64,000 nt of DNA from Lachnospiraceae bacterium (GCA_017617545.1 JAFZVZ010000026.1:1-64000), one strand, 5' to 3'. Positions 1 to 9,325 are shown, counted from the first letter of the stretch. Translations and numbers: made by a program. The notes: generated from the sequence alone by a model not told the origin.

Positions 1-3000
1 CTGTCCGCAACAATGCCTGCAACCGTATAGGTTTCCGTCTTAACCACCACGCCGTTCTTCTTCAGGGTGACATCAACGGAATCGGTCATTTCACTCGATG
101 CCAGGTGAGTCGCGTCGATCCGGTAGAACAGTGCTTCTCTCTCCCCGATCAAACGGGTCTTTTTCGGCAGCTTGCTGAGCACCTTGTTCTTCGGCCCGAT
201 GGTAGTCAGAACCGTATTGTGCGGAGTTGTCTCCACCGTATACTGAGAAGCATCCTCTCCATCCGGGATGTGGACATACACGAAGATACCGGTATAATCC
301 GCCATATTCAGCGTCGGCTGGAACACAACAGGTCTCTTCATGTAATAGGTCTTGTTGATCTCGGGTGTGCCCGTAAATGTTCCTCCGGTATTCTCAAACA
401 TATAATCAAGAGCTTTATTGGCTATTGTTCCGGTTCCGGACGAAGGAACTCTGTATTCGTAGTTGTATTCATCCGTCTGCGTTTCTGAAATACAAATGCC
501 GGTGCAGCCGTAAAACATATATAGATAACAAGAATCTGCAAGAGTTGTTGCAGGCAGTTCCGGTGTTGATGTCAAACCAGTGCAGCCTCCAAACATATAC
601 CAGTAGCAACCATCTGCCAGAGTTGTTGCCGGTAGTTCCGGCGCTGATGTCAGACCGATGCATTTTTCAAACATGCCCTCATAACACTCTTTTGCAAGAG
701 TTGTTGCAGGCAGTTCCGGTGTTGTTGTTAGACCGGTGCAACTGTCAAACATAGCAAAGTAACAACGATCTGCCAGAGTTGTTGCTGGCAGTGTCGGCGC
801 TGATGTTAGACCGCGACAGCCGGAAAACATATAAGCGTAACAACCTTTCGCCAGAATTGTTGCCGGCAATTCCGGCGCTGATGTCAGACCGATGCAGCCG
901 TAAAACATACTCTGGTAACAACCTTCTGCCAGAGCTGTTACAGGCAGTTCCGGCGCTGTTGTCAGACCAGTGCAGACGGAAAACATACCATGGTAACAAC
1001 CTTCTGCCAGAGCTGTTGCAGGCAGTTCCGGCGCTGTTGTCAGACCAGTGCAGCCGTAAAACATATACCAGTAACAATAATCTGCCAGAGTTGTTGCTGG
1101 CAGTTCCGGCACTGATGTTAGGCTGGTGCAGCCTTCAAACATAATCCCATAACAATTACTTGCCAGAGTTGTTGCTGGCAGTTCCGGCGCTGTTGTCAGA
1201 CCGGTGCAGCCGGAAAACATACCCACGTAACAACCATCTGCCATCGTTGTTGCAGGCAATTCCGGCGCTGATGTCAAACCGGTGCATTCCACAAACATAT
1301 AAGCGTAACACCCTTCTGCCATCGTTGTTGCAGGCAGTTCCGGCGCTGTTGTCAAACCGGTGCAGCCGAAAAACATAAAGAAAAAGCAACTATCACTCAG
1401 GCCTTGGTCTTTGCCTTCACCGTCCAATCTCAGAGACATGATATTCCCGCTGCACGCTACTTTTCCGGTGATATTCACATGATTGTCTTCACTGAATCTC
1501 ACAGCATTTCCGCGAAAGCGAACGGATTCGCCATTATTGAGGGTTATTGCAGTGCCCACTGTATAATTCTGCCAAGGGTCATTGCCTTTACTATACCGCA
1601 ATGAACCATTCGCAATATTCATCGTAACCGAAGAACCGTTTTCTTTTGCCGTGAACGTCAGATAATCCGACGCCGATATAACATTCGTGTAATAGATCTT
1701 GTTGATTTCAGGCGTGTCCGTAAATGTTCCGCCGGTATCTCTAAACATACCATAAAGAGCGTAATCGGCTGTTGTTCCGGTTCCGGATGAAGGAACTCTG
1801 TATTCGTAGTTGTATTCATCCGTCCGCGTTTCTGACAACTTGATGCCGATGCAGCTGTAAAACATATAAAAGTAACAATAATCTGCCAGAGTTGTTGCTG
1901 GCAGTTCCGGCGCTGATGTCAGACCAGTGCAACCGGAAAACATAGACTCATAACATCTTTTTGCCAGAGTTATTGCAGGCAGTTCCGGCTCTGATGTCAG
2001 ACTGGTGCAGTTGGCAAACATACTCTGGTAACAACATTCTGCCAGAGTTGTTGCAGGAAGCTCCGGCGCTGTTGTCAGACCGATGCAATCGCGAAACATT
2101 TTTGCGTAACAACCATCTGCCAGAGTTGTTGCAGGCAGTTCCGGCGCTGTTGTCAAACCGGTGCAGCATTCAAACATACGCTCATAACACTCATCTGCAA
2201 GAGTTGTTGCAGGCAGTTCCGGCGCTGTTGTCAGACCGGTGCATCCGGAAAACATACAGTTAAAGCAAGCGTCACTCAGGCCTTGGTCCTTGCCTTCATC
2301 GTCCATTCTCAGCGACATGATATTGCCGCTGCACGCTACTTTTCCGGTGATTTCCACATGTTTGTCATCATCGAATGTCACATTATTTCCTCGAAAACGA
2401 ACGGATTCGCCACTATTGAGGGATATTGCAGTGCCCGCTGTATAATCCTTCCAAGCGTCATTGCCTTTTCTATACCGCAATGAACCCTCATAGATATTCA
2501 TCGCAACCGAAGAGCCGTCTTGTTCCGCCGTGAACGTCAGGTAATCTGACTCCGGCATAACATTCGTGTAATAGGTCTTGTTGATTTCAGGCGTACCCGT
2601 AAATGTCCCGCCGGTATTCCCAAACATTTCATATAGAGCGTCAACGGCTGTTGTTCCGGTTCCGGATGAAGGAACTCTGTATTCGTAGTTGTATTCATCC
2701 GTCTGCGTTGTCGACAGCTTGATGCCGGTGCAGCCTTCAAACATTCTATAGTAACAATAATCTGCCAGTGTTGTTGCAGACAGTTCCGGCGCTGATGTCA
2801 GGCCGGTACAGCCATAAAACATATACTCATAACAACCATTTGCCAGAGTTGTTGCAGGCAATTCAGGCGCTGATGTCAGACCGCTGCAACCTTCAAACAT
2901 ACTAGAGTAACAACCATATGCCAGAGTTGTTGCTGGCAGGGCCGGCGCTGTTGTCAGACCGGTGCAGCCGTAAAACATATTCTCGTAACATTTTTCTGCC

Positions 3001-3479
3001 AGAGTTGTTGCAGGCAGGGCCGGCGCTGTTGTCAGACCGGTGCAGCCGTAAAACATACAGTAAAAGCATTCATTACTCAAGCCTTGATCTTTGCCTTCAG
3101 CGTCCAATCTCAGCGACATGATATTACCGCTGCACGCTACTTTTCCGGTGATATTCACATGATTGTCATAATCGAATGTCACATTATTTCCTCGAAAGCG
3201 AACGGATTCGCCATTATTGAGGGTTATTGCAGTGCCCGCTCTATAATCCTGCCATGCGTCGTTGCCTTTTCTATACCGCAATGAACCATTCTCAATATTC
3301 ATCGTAACAGAAGAGCCGTCTTGTTCTGCCGTGAACGTCAGGTAGTCCGACTCCGGTATAAAGTCACCAACATCCGCATGCACCCGAACACCAATATCGG
3401 GCAGTAGCATCAGCGCCATAAACAGCACCAGCACAAGTGCCATAATGATGCTTGCAATTCTCTTCTCAATTCTCTTCAT
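1..3479 (-). CDS. BspA-type repeat surface protein, 3' part beyond left edge
   Basis: The reading frame is open from the ATG at 3479 to the window edge (1159 codons seen). It starts with a signal peptide (basic MKRIEKR, then a long hydrophobic core ending near VHA), and GGAGG lies 5 bases before the ATG. The body has three large modules. Each begins with a beta-rich cap (YLTFTAEQDGSSVTMNI, then GESVRFRGN and a KVACSGNIMSLRL-type strand), continues as tandem 26-residue repeats of type LPATTLA-x-x-CY-x-x-MF-x-x-CTGLT-x-APE, and closes with a DEYNYEYRVPSSGTGT segment. Caps start near 3350, 2550 and 1670; the modules hold 5, 6 and 12 repeats. BspA/DUF285-like repeats are typical of secreted adhesins of mucosal bacteria. 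After the third module the sequence becomes non-repetitive, so a C-terminal anchor is probably just outside the window. Family call firm; ligand unknown. Confidence 0.9.
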   Translation of the reverse strand, partial: MKRIEKRIASIIMALVLVLFMALMLLPDIGVRVHADVGDFIPESDYLTFTAEQDGSSVTMNIENGSLRYRKGNDAWQDYRAGTAITLNNGESVRFRGNNVTFDYDNHVNITGKVACSGNIMSLRLDAEGKDQGLSNECFYCMFYGCTGLTTAPALPATTLAEKCYENMFYGCTGLTTAPALPATTLAYGCYSSMFEGCSGLTSAPELPATTLANGCYEYMFYGCTGLTSAPELSATTLADYCYYRMFEGCTGIKLSTTQTDEYNYEYRVPSSGTGTTAVDALYEMFGNTGGTFTGTPEINKTYYTNVMPESDYLTFTAEQDGSSVAMNIYEGSLRYRKGNDAWKDYTAGTAISLNSGESVRFRGNNVTFDDDKHVEITGKVACSGNIMSLRMDDEGKDQGLSDACFNCMFSGCTGLTTAPELPATTLADECYERMFECCTGLTTAPELPATTLADGCYAKMFRDCIGLTTAPELPATTLAECCYQSMFANCTSLTSEPELPAITLAKRCYESMFSGCTGLTSAPELPATTLADYCYFYMFYSCIGIKLSETRTDEYNYEYRVPSSGTGTTADYALYGMFRDTGGTFTDTPEINKIYYTNVISASDYLTFTAKENGSSVTMNIANGSLRYSKGNDPWQNYTVGTAITLNNGESVRFRGNAVRFSEDNHVNITGKVACSGNIMSLRLDGEGKDQGLSDSCFFFMFFGCTGLTTAPELPATTMAEGCYAYMFVECTGLTSAPELPATTMADGCYVGMFSGCTGLTTAPELPATTLASNCYGIMFEGCTSLTSVPELPATTLADYCYWYMFYGCTGLTTAPELPATALAEGCYHGMFSVCTGLTTAPELPVTALAEGCYQSMFYGCIGLTSAPELPATILAKGCYAYMFSGCRGLTSAPTLPATTLADRCYFAMFDSCTGLTTTPELPATTLAKECYEGMFEKCIGLTSAPELPATTLADGCYWYMFGGCTGLTSTPELPATTLADSCYLYMFYGCTGICISETQTDEYNYEYRVPSSGTGTIANKALDYMFENTGGTFTGTPEINKTYYMKRPVVFQPTLNMADYTGIFVYVHIPDGEDASQYTVETTPHNTVLTTIGPKNKVLSKLPKKTRLIGEREALFYRIDATHLASSEMTDSVDVTLKKNGVVVKTETYTVAGIVAD
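513..3056 (-). repeat. 78-bp tandem coding repeats in three arrays (12, 6, 5 copies)
   Basis: The word AAACAT on the plus strand (Met-Phe codons in the protein) recurs at exact 78-base intervals: 3051-2739 (5 copies), 2250-1860 (6 copies) and 1371-513 (12 copies). Each array codes the 26-residue BspA unit. The arrays are separated by cap segments, giving module spacings of 801 and 879 bases, which differ by exactly one 78-base unit. This fits gain and loss of whole repeats. Confidence 0.9.
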
Positions 3480-3687
3480 GCAAACCTCCAAACCTTCTTC
3501 GTATTTAGTTACTGTCGCAGACTTCTTCCTGCGAAAAATACAATAAAACTAAATTCTATGCTATCAAAAAAAATAATAAAATACAAGAAAAAAGCGACAC
3601 GGTATCATGAATACAGCCGTGTCGCCGAGCATTTGATTCCATTTTCCGATAAAACATCTGTGGGAGGCGGCAACCCTGCCGTCCGTC
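3480..3687. promoter_or_regulatory. Intergenic region upstream of the BspA gene
   Basis: AT-rich spacer (more than 60 % A+T in an otherwise GC-rich window). It holds the BspA ribosome-binding site (GGAGG at 3485-3489), a small hairpin (TCGCAG at 3515-3520 pairing with CTGCGA at 3529-3534) in the probable 5' UTR, and the terminator of the upstream DUF308 gene. I see no convincing -35/-10 pair. Confidence 0.4.
3585..3626 (-). terminator. Rho-independent terminator after the DUF308 gene
   Basis: GCGACACGG (3594-3602) pairs perfectly with CCGTGTCGC (3617-3625). On the minus strand the stem is followed by a run of six T. It lies 60 bases past the stop of the DUF308 gene. Confidence 0.85.
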
Positions 3688-4320
3688 TCACTCCGCCGTC
3701 TCTTCCGTCGTCTCCTCCGGCTTCTTCTCTGCTTCTGCCGCTCTGTTGACTTCCTTCATGTCAACCGCCTCACGGCGCTTGTTGATCACTTTGCGGATGC
3801 GCGCGAGGACCAGTGCGGAGATCAGTCCGGTGAAACCGCTGTAGATGAGGCCGATGCCGATCCAGGTCCAGATGTTCGATTTGTCGATCAATCCCATCAT
3901 CAGGATGAAACCGTACACCATACCGAGAAGCGCAAGGATGGCGTGCAAACCCCATGTGCCGTGGTTCAGGCGCTTCATGTCAAAACTGTTCTGGAGTTTG
4001 ACGGCTCCGCTGAAGAAGATCAGGAACGACAGTGCCGCAGGCATATAGTCAACGACATCGTCGTGGCGGATGAACAGGACAACACCGATCATCAATGCCG
4101 TGACTGCGATGGCGAGCACATAGCGATGCTCATCCGCGAGAGCTTCCTTCTTGAACGCGTCGATCAGGAAGCAGATGCCGACGGCGATTGCCGCGCCGGC
4201 AAGAACATAGCAGATGATGTCGTCCGTGGTGTCCGGGTGCATCAGCATCAGGACGCCGAGCCCGATCAAAACAGCGGCGATCAGGATGATATCCAGTTTC
4301 ATTTTCTTGATAAAGCTCAT
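3688..4320 (-). CDS. DUF308 (HdeD-type) membrane protein
   Basis: A 210-residue protein with about six hydrophobic segments and little soluble sequence except a basic-then-acidic tail rich in Glu and Lys. The run DDIICYVLAGAAIAVGICF and the paired-helix layout match DUF308/HdeD membrane proteins, named after an Escherichia coli acid-stress protein; the biochemical role of the family is unclear. I prefer the ATG at 4320 (MSFIKKMK) because a GGGGTG stretch lies just upstream and it begins the first helix; an in-frame start at 4398 would add 26 polar residues. It ends with its own terminator and is probably transcribed alone or after the GGDEF gene. Confidence 0.75.
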   Translation of the reverse strand: MSFIKKMKLDIILIAAVLIGLGVLMLMHPDTTDDIICYVLAGAAIAVGICFLIDAFKKEALADEHRYVLAIAVTALMIGVVLFIRHDDVVDYMPAALSFLIFFSGAVKLQNSFDMKRLNHGTWGLHAILALLGMVYGFILMMGLIDKSNIWTWIGIGLIYSGFTGLISALVLARIRKVINKRREAVDMKEVNRAAEAEKKPEETTEETAE

Positions 4321-4414
4321 TTTTTTCACCCCGCAATCATCGGGGACCGTCCCTCGACGATCCCTCGGTTTTACCTTCTTTATTCCTGCATGCGGCATCG
4401 CCGCTCATGCACCG

Positions 4415-5494
4415 TCACCCGCTCACACACTGGTTCTTTCCGTTGTGCTTCGCGTTGTAGAGCATCTTGTCGGCAACCTTGAAGAACTCCTCCGCGGTCA
4501 TCGTGTACGAACTCATCTGGAAGATGCCGCAGCTGAAGGTGATGCGGCCGTCCAGCCACTCATACTCCGTCTCGCGGAACTCGCCGAGCGCGTTGTTCAT
4601 CATTGCCGCCGCGTCGCGCACCTTCACGTTGGGGAAGATCACGCTGAACTCCTCACCGCCGTACCGGCACACATAGTTGTCCTCGCCGCACCACTTCTGC
4701 AGCACGCGCGACAGATTGAGGATGACCTCGTCACCCATGTTGTGTCCGTAGGTGTCGTTGACCTTCTTGAAATCGTCGATATCGACGACGGCCAGCGTGA
4801 GCGGAGCCTCGCCGCGGTTGCGGACGAACGTGTCCAGATATTCGTAAAATGCGGTATGGTTGTAGAGCCCTGTCATGGGATCTCTCTGCAGTCTCATCTC
4901 AAGTCGCGTGTTATCGCTCACATGGCTTAGGATGACGCCGTTGTTGTCCATGACGTAAGCCATCAGGATCTCATTGCATATGATGCAGAGCATCAACAGA
5001 ACGAAGCCGAAGATGACGTCAACGATCGTGTTGTCTCCGCAGGTCGGCAACAGCTGCGCCGTTCCGATATACTGAACCACCGTCACAAGGCACAAGCCTT
5101 CCGTCGTGCGGCACATCCACCGTCTTCCGTATATCGACGAAAGCGAGATCGGCACCGCGAATGAACCGTACAGAACCGGCGATTCCGCGCCGACAAAGCA
5201 TCCGACCGTACACAGCACCCATACGAAGAGTATCGTCGCAAAATCCTTCCACTGGGACTGGATGTTCGGCGAATCGAGCATTTGCCACACCACGATGTAC
5301 GATGCCGTGAAGATGACACACGGAATGAGGACATACGTCTTCATATACTGTTCACGCGTGATGTCGGCGTACCTTGCGTCCACCTTGATCAGCATGTAAT
5401 ACTGCAACACGAGCAGCACCAGTATCATCACCGTGACGATCAGCATGATGATCAGAAAATGCTTATGCAATTTTTGGTATCTGCTGTCTTCCAC
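4415..5494 (-). CDS. Membrane-bound diguanylate cyclase (GGDEF)
   Basis: Makes cyclic di-GMP from two GTP at the inner face of the membrane. Residues 1-185 form about six transmembrane helices with no recognisable sensor fold. The C-terminal 170 residues are a GGDEF domain with DPMTGLYN, DIDDFKKVNDTYGH and the active-site loop RYGGEEF. The usual product-inhibition RxxD motif is missing: the aligned residues are GEDN. The GTG at 5494 is chosen because GGAAAGGA lies six bases upstream; a TTG at 5563 would extend the frame by 23 residues but has a poorer site. It lies between mgtE and the DUF308 gene on the same strand. Activity is predicted from intact catalytic residues. Confidence 0.85.
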   Translation of the reverse strand: MEDSRYQKLHKHFLIIMLIVTVMILVLLVLQYYMLIKVDARYADITREQYMKTYVLIPCVIFTASYIVVWQMLDSPNIQSQWKDFATILFVWVLCTVGCFVGAESPVLYGSFAVPISLSSIYGRRWMCRTTEGLCLVTVVQYIGTAQLLPTCGDNTIVDVIFGFVLLMLCIICNEILMAYVMDNNGVILSHVSDNTRLEMRLQRDPMTGLYNHTAFYEYLDTFVRNRGEAPLTLAVVDIDDFKKVNDTYGHNMGDEVILNLSRVLQKWCGEDNYVCRYGGEEFSVIFPNVKVRDAAAMMNNALGEFRETEYEWLDGRITFSCGIFQMSSYTMTAEEFFKVADKMLYNAKHNGKNQCVSG

Positions 5495-5593
5495 CGCCAA
5501 TCCTTTCCGGAGAGAGCGGCTCTCGCCGTTTCCCCCCAAGTTTTGCTTAAATACCTTCCCCAATAACGCCGCGATGCGGCAACGTTTTTTTTG

Positions 5594-7114
5594 TTACAAA
5601 TGCAGCAGCATTGTCGCGAGCGTAAAGAATACGAACAAGGAAACTGCATCCACGATCGTCGTGATGAACGGGCTCGCCATGACCGCCGGGTCAAAACCGA
5701 GCTTGCTCACGATGAGCGGCAGCGTACATCCGAGCATCTTTGCGCAAAATACGGTTGCCAGCAGGGTGAGGCATACCACGAGCGCCACCGGCACCGTGAT
5801 GTCCTGTCCCATGATCAGCTTGTCGACCAGGAAGATCTTCCCGAACGCGACTACCGCGAGGCTTCCGCCGCACAGGAGGGCAACCCGCATTTCTTTCCAT
5901 ATGATGCGCATGATATCCGTGAATTCCACTTCCCCAAGAGAAATCGCACGGATCACGGTAACGCTTGCCTGACTTCCGGAGTTACCTCCGGTATCCATCA
6001 GCATGGGGATGAACATCGCGAGCACCGTCGCCTTCAGCGCATCCTCATACGATGCTATGATCATTCCGGTAAATGTCGCCGAGATCATGAGCAAAAGCAG
6101 CCACACGATACGTGAGCGGTACAGCTCCCACGGACTTGTACGAAGATACGCCTTCTCCGTCGGCAACATAGCGTTCATCTTCGCGAAGTCCTCTTCCGCC
6201 TCGTCCTGCATGACGTCGATAGCGTCGTCGACGGTTACGATACCGACGAGACGGTTCTCCGCGTCCACAACGGGAAGCGCAAGCGCGTCGTACTTACTGA
6301 TCGTCGCCGCCACGTCCTCCTTGTCCTCGAGCGTGTTCACGCTGATGACATGGTCCTCCATGATATCCGCGATCTTCGCGTCATGGGCGGCGCACAAAAG
6401 ATCCTTGACCGTGACAACACCGATCAGGTGGCTGTCGCGATCCGTCACATAACAGGTGTAGATCGTCTCCTTGTCGATTGCGACCTTGCGGATCAGAGCG
6501 ATCGCGTCATCCACCGTCATGTCCTGCTTCAAACGCACGAACTCGGTGGTCATGATGCTTCCCGCGCTGTCCTCGGGGTACTTCAGCAATTCGTTGACGA
6601 TCTTGCGCGCCTCTGGCGTTACGTTCTGTAAAATACGCTTGACGACGTTGGCCGGCATCTCCTCAACGAGGTCGGCCGCGTCATCCATGTACAACTCATC
6701 CAGGACGTCCCGCAACTCGAGGTCACTGAATGATTCGATCAAAATCTGCTGCAGATCACTGTCGAGCTCGACGAACACCTCCGCCGCAAGCTCCTTCGGC
6801 AGGATACGGAACACAACCGCATACTGCTGCTTCGGCAGTTCGTAGAACAGCTCGGCGATATCCGCCGGCTCCGCGTCGCGGAGCATCTGACGAAGCGGCG
6901 CATACCGCTTCCCCTCGACAAGTTCGAGCGCTGCCTCAATGTCAAGTCCGCGCGCCTCCGCCGCTTCCTCCGCGGCCTCAGCGGCATCCACAGCCGCTTC
7001 GCGCGTGATCTCTTCGGAGGAAAGCTCCGTCTCCTCGCTCTCACTCCGATCCGCTTCGGGAAGAACCTTCTCCTCCGCGGTATCCTCTGTCAAAACTCTT
7101 TCCTTCGTTTCCAT
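5594..7114 (-). CDS. mgtE: Magnesium transporter MgtE
   Basis: Mg2+ channel/transporter of 506 residues with the standard MgtE architecture. An acidic N-terminal extension (about 50 residues) leads into the superhelical MgtE-N domain (RYAPLRQMLRDAEPADIAELF). Tandem CBS domains follow (MTTEFVRLKQDMTVDDAI and DHVISVNTLEDKEDVAATI), then five transmembrane helices with the conserved DTGGNSGSQAS loop of the pore. The ATG at 7114 has GGAGG six bases upstream, better than an in-frame ATG at 7132. The gene is preceded by about 430 bases of structured leader. In the family the cytoplasmic domains bind Mg2+ and close the pore; the CBS pair is intact here. Confidence 0.95.
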   Translation of the reverse strand: METKERVLTEDTAEEKVLPEADRSESEETELSSEEITREAAVDAAEAAEEAAEARGLDIEAALELVEGKRYAPLRQMLRDAEPADIAELFYELPKQQYAVVFRILPKELAAEVFVELDSDLQQILIESFSDLELRDVLDELYMDDAADLVEEMPANVVKRILQNVTPEARKIVNELLKYPEDSAGSIMTTEFVRLKQDMTVDDAIALIRKVAIDKETIYTCYVTDRDSHLIGVVTVKDLLCAAHDAKIADIMEDHVISVNTLEDKEDVAATISKYDALALPVVDAENRLVGIVTVDDAIDVMQDEAEEDFAKMNAMLPTEKAYLRTSPWELYRSRIVWLLLLMISATFTGMIIASYEDALKATVLAMFIPMLMDTGGNSGSQASVTVIRAISLGEVEFTDIMRIIWKEMRVALLCGGSLAVVAFGKIFLVDKLIMGQDITVPVALVVCLTLLATVFCAKMLGCTLPLIVSKLGFDPAVMASPFITTIVDAVSLFVFFTLATMLLHL

Positions 7115-7546
7115 CGAAAACCTCCGTTTCACACAGTATTCTCAGCATCCTTGGGATGCCGTTTGTGTAGAACACGGAGCCGATCAGGGTATCTCACTGT
7201 CGTTCGCTCTCCGGGATACGAAGTTATATCATCGCCGGACACCTTGCCGGCAGTAGCTATCGCTTCCCGTCTACCGCGAACCGTGTGCTGTTGTCAATAA
7301 GCGGCACGAGTGATACCCACTTGGGCTCGTGCTACTTCCACCGTCACCGTCCACAGTAAACCTCCTTTTTGGAATGATAATGAACAAAAAGGAGGTCGAT
7401 TGCGCGAGGATCACGCAGCGCAAGCGGGCACCTGCGAAAAACACGAAGTGATTTTCGCAGCATCTCCTTTCTGAAGATAATATTTATCCTGTCACCCGGA
7501 GCGCACTATCGTATAATCCGATATGTATGCACTTTACTACGTTAAT
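7115..7546 (-). promoter_or_regulatory. Long structured 5' leader of mgtE
   Basis: A TATAAT box at 7553-7558 (minus strand) puts the likely transcript start near 7546, leaving about 430 nt before the mgtE ATG. Three strong hairpins are visible. CTGCGAAAA pairs with TTTTCGCAG near 7432-7463. A perfect 12-bp stem (7360-7371 with 7385-7396) buries an AAAAAGGAGG ribosome-binding site. GCACGAG pairs with CTCGTGC near 7302-7332 and encloses CCCA/TGGG. I looked for M-box (ykoK) consensus elements and did not find them. A Mg2+- or translation-responsive leader is inferred from position and structure only. Confidence 0.5.
7271..7354 (-). CDS. Possible 27-residue leader peptide upstream of mgtE
   Basis: A GTG at 7354 follows AAAAAGGAGG with an ideal six-base gap and opens a 27-codon frame ending in TAG at 7271. 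The peptide is rich in Gly, Ser and Thr and resembles nothing I know. Its ribosome-binding site is one arm of a perfect 12-bp inverted repeat, as expected if translation is switched by RNA folding. It could be coincidental; there is no homology support. Confidence 0.3.
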   Translation of the reverse strand: MDGDGGSSTSPSGYHSCRLLTTAHGSR

Positions 7547-7621
7547 ACAGTAATTATATCACCGTCGTGAAGAAAAGTACACGCCACGGGTGCAGTAATC
7601 AAAGATTTTACAAATAGTTTT

Positions 7622-9325
7622 CTATTTCGTCAGGGTCAAGGCTAAAATGGTAAATTTTCTTGCATTTTCCCCTGATTTCAGCGAAATTTTTATAATATGC
7701 TCCCCGCTCTCCTCCTCATCGACGAGAAGATACGTGTTGCAGTGCGTCCATCCGATCGCCTTCGGGTCGATCTCCTTGAACGGCTTTCCGTCAACCTCCA
7801 CGACCGCGGTACCGAAATCCGGTTCTCCGGTATCCTTGTAGGTGAGGAAGAAGTTACGGCATGTTGTCTTGATGACAAACGGCTCATCGCCGGCCACATG
7901 CATCCAGTTGATCGGGAACTGCGGCGTTCCGAACGCGTCATAATCCATCTCCGCGTACTGGGTGACAGGGTCATTTTCCGTAAACGAACCTTCCTCCACC
8001 GTGATGCAGTCCGTGAAGGATGCAACCGTGTCGCGCGTCACCGTGAAACAGTTCTCGTACGGACGCCCGAGGTAGCTGTCCTTTGGCCACTTCGGCTCCA
8101 CCTCGACATGCGCGAGCGACTGCTCCAACAGATGGTTGATGCAGTCCGCCATCACGCGGTGGCCGTCGTTGGTCGGATGATAGCAGTCATAGAAATACTG
8201 GCGCTTGGAGATCACGTGGCCCTCGCCCTTCGCCCACTGCGGCGATACGGCGTCCTTCACGCTCACCATCGGGATCGCGTAGTGCAGACCGATCGGCGCC
8301 AGGCGGTCCTGCAGGTTCCAGTCGTTCATGAACACCGCGAACACCAGCAGCACGGCCGGCATCGCAGGCTGATTGTACGCCTTCGAAACAAGGCTCTCGA
8401 AGCACACGCCCTCGGTTTCGTCGCCCGCGTCATTGACGGAAAATTCAATGAACACGATGTCGGGCTGCACGGTACCGTTCTTCAGAACGTCGCGCTCGTA
8501 GCGCACCAGACCGAACTCGGACGGTGTTCCGCCGACGCCCGCCTTCACGAGGTGCACCTTCTCCGGATCCGTCGCGTACGTGTTCCGGAAATGATCGAAC
8601 ACACGGTAGCAGTAGCTCTCCGTCTCGATCGGCTTCGCTCCCGCTCCCTGCGTGATCGAACCGCCGATAAACGCAAGCGTCACATCCTCGCCGCGCTCCG
8701 CCTTCTCCATCGCCGCGCGCAGCCGGTGGGTGTTGCCCATCGACACAAGCGAGTGGCTGATCATCTCGCGGTACGCGTCGGACTCGTAATCGATCGGATC
8801 GTCCAGCTGCGGCTCCGGCACATCATAGCCGTCCTGCAGGTAGAAGATCACCGTCACCTTGACGCGAAGATCTTTCTTCTCCGAGAACAGGAAAAATGTT
8901 CCCAGTATGTCGTCATGCTCCCGGAAGTCAAACTCCGACAGCTCGAAAACTCGCTCAGCGCCGTCACAGCAGGTCTCCATGACCATGTGCGTGCCGTCGT
9001 TGTAGCGGTCCGTAGTTGCATAATGATGCAGTTCGCAGGTTACCTCCTGCTCCCTGTCCGCCTCATCCGTGCTGTCCACGATGATACCGATGCTGTGCAC
9101 CATCTCGCGGAAGCCCGCGCTCTTCTGCAGCTTCGCTCCCATCTCCTCCGGCAGCTCCGGGCAGATCAGTTGAAGGTTCTGCGCAACGCGGTTCTCCAGG
9201 AAGATCATCTCCGCGTACCGGTCGCCGCTCGGCGCCTTGTGGGAAGTGTACAGCAGATCCTCCAGCATCAGATAAATCTTGGCCCTTTGTCGGGTCGGGT
9301 CTTTGGGCGCAACAGGTCCTTTCAT
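7622..9325 (-). CDS. SGNH/GDSL hydrolase, probable carbohydrate esterase
   Basis: A 567-residue protein without a signal peptide. The first 215 residues are a mixed, probably beta-rich region that I do not recognise. The SGNH hydrolase domain begins at block I (AFIGGSITQGAGA, catalytic Ser). It carries the Gly block (KAGVGGTPSEFG), the Asn block (EFSVNDAG) and the Asp-His pair in YDCYHPTNDGH. A C-terminal region of about 100 residues looks like a beta-sandwich. It is a clear paralogue of the lipoprotein at 15726-17078 but with a longer N terminus and cytoplasmic prediction. ATG 9325 is used (AAGGAG 12 bases upstream); a GTG at 9382 is an alternative. It is divergent from the GH30 gene. Deacylation of plant polysaccharide fragments is inferred. 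Confidence 0.75.
   Translation of the reverse strand: MKGPVAPKDPTRQRAKIYLMLEDLLYTSHKAPSGDRYAEMIFLENRVAQNLQLICPELPEEMGAKLQKSAGFREMVHSIGIIVDSTDEADREQEVTCELHHYATTDRYNDGTHMVMETCCDGAERVFELSEFDFREHDDILGTFFLFSEKKDLRVKVTVIFYLQDGYDVPEPQLDDPIDYESDAYREMISHSLVSMGNTHRLRAAMEKAERGEDVTLAFIGGSITQGAGAKPIETESYCYRVFDHFRNTYATDPEKVHLVKAGVGGTPSEFGLVRYERDVLKNGTVQPDIVFIEFSVNDAGDETEGVCFESLVSKAYNQPAMPAVLLVFAVFMNDWNLQDRLAPIGLHYAIPMVSVKDAVSPQWAKGEGHVISKRQYFYDCYHPTNDGHRVMADCINHLLEQSLAHVEVEPKWPKDSYLGRPYENCFTVTRDTVASFTDCITVEEGSFTENDPVTQYAEMDYDAFGTPQFPINWMHVAGDEPFVIKTTCRNFFLTYKDTGEPDFGTAVVEVDGKPFKEIDPKAIGWTHCNTYLLVDEEESGEHIIKISLKSGENARKFTILALTLTK

Noticed and set aside
513-3056. Regular 78-bp repeats resembling a CRISPR array.
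   Set aside because: The repeats are contiguous, in frame and code the BspA 26-residue unit. There are no unique spacers, and no cas genes lie nearby.
7115-7546. M-box (ykoK) riboswitch before mgtE.
   Set aside because: The conserved AGGTGAGGCTCC and related core strings could not be found on the minus strand; only unclassified hairpins are seen.
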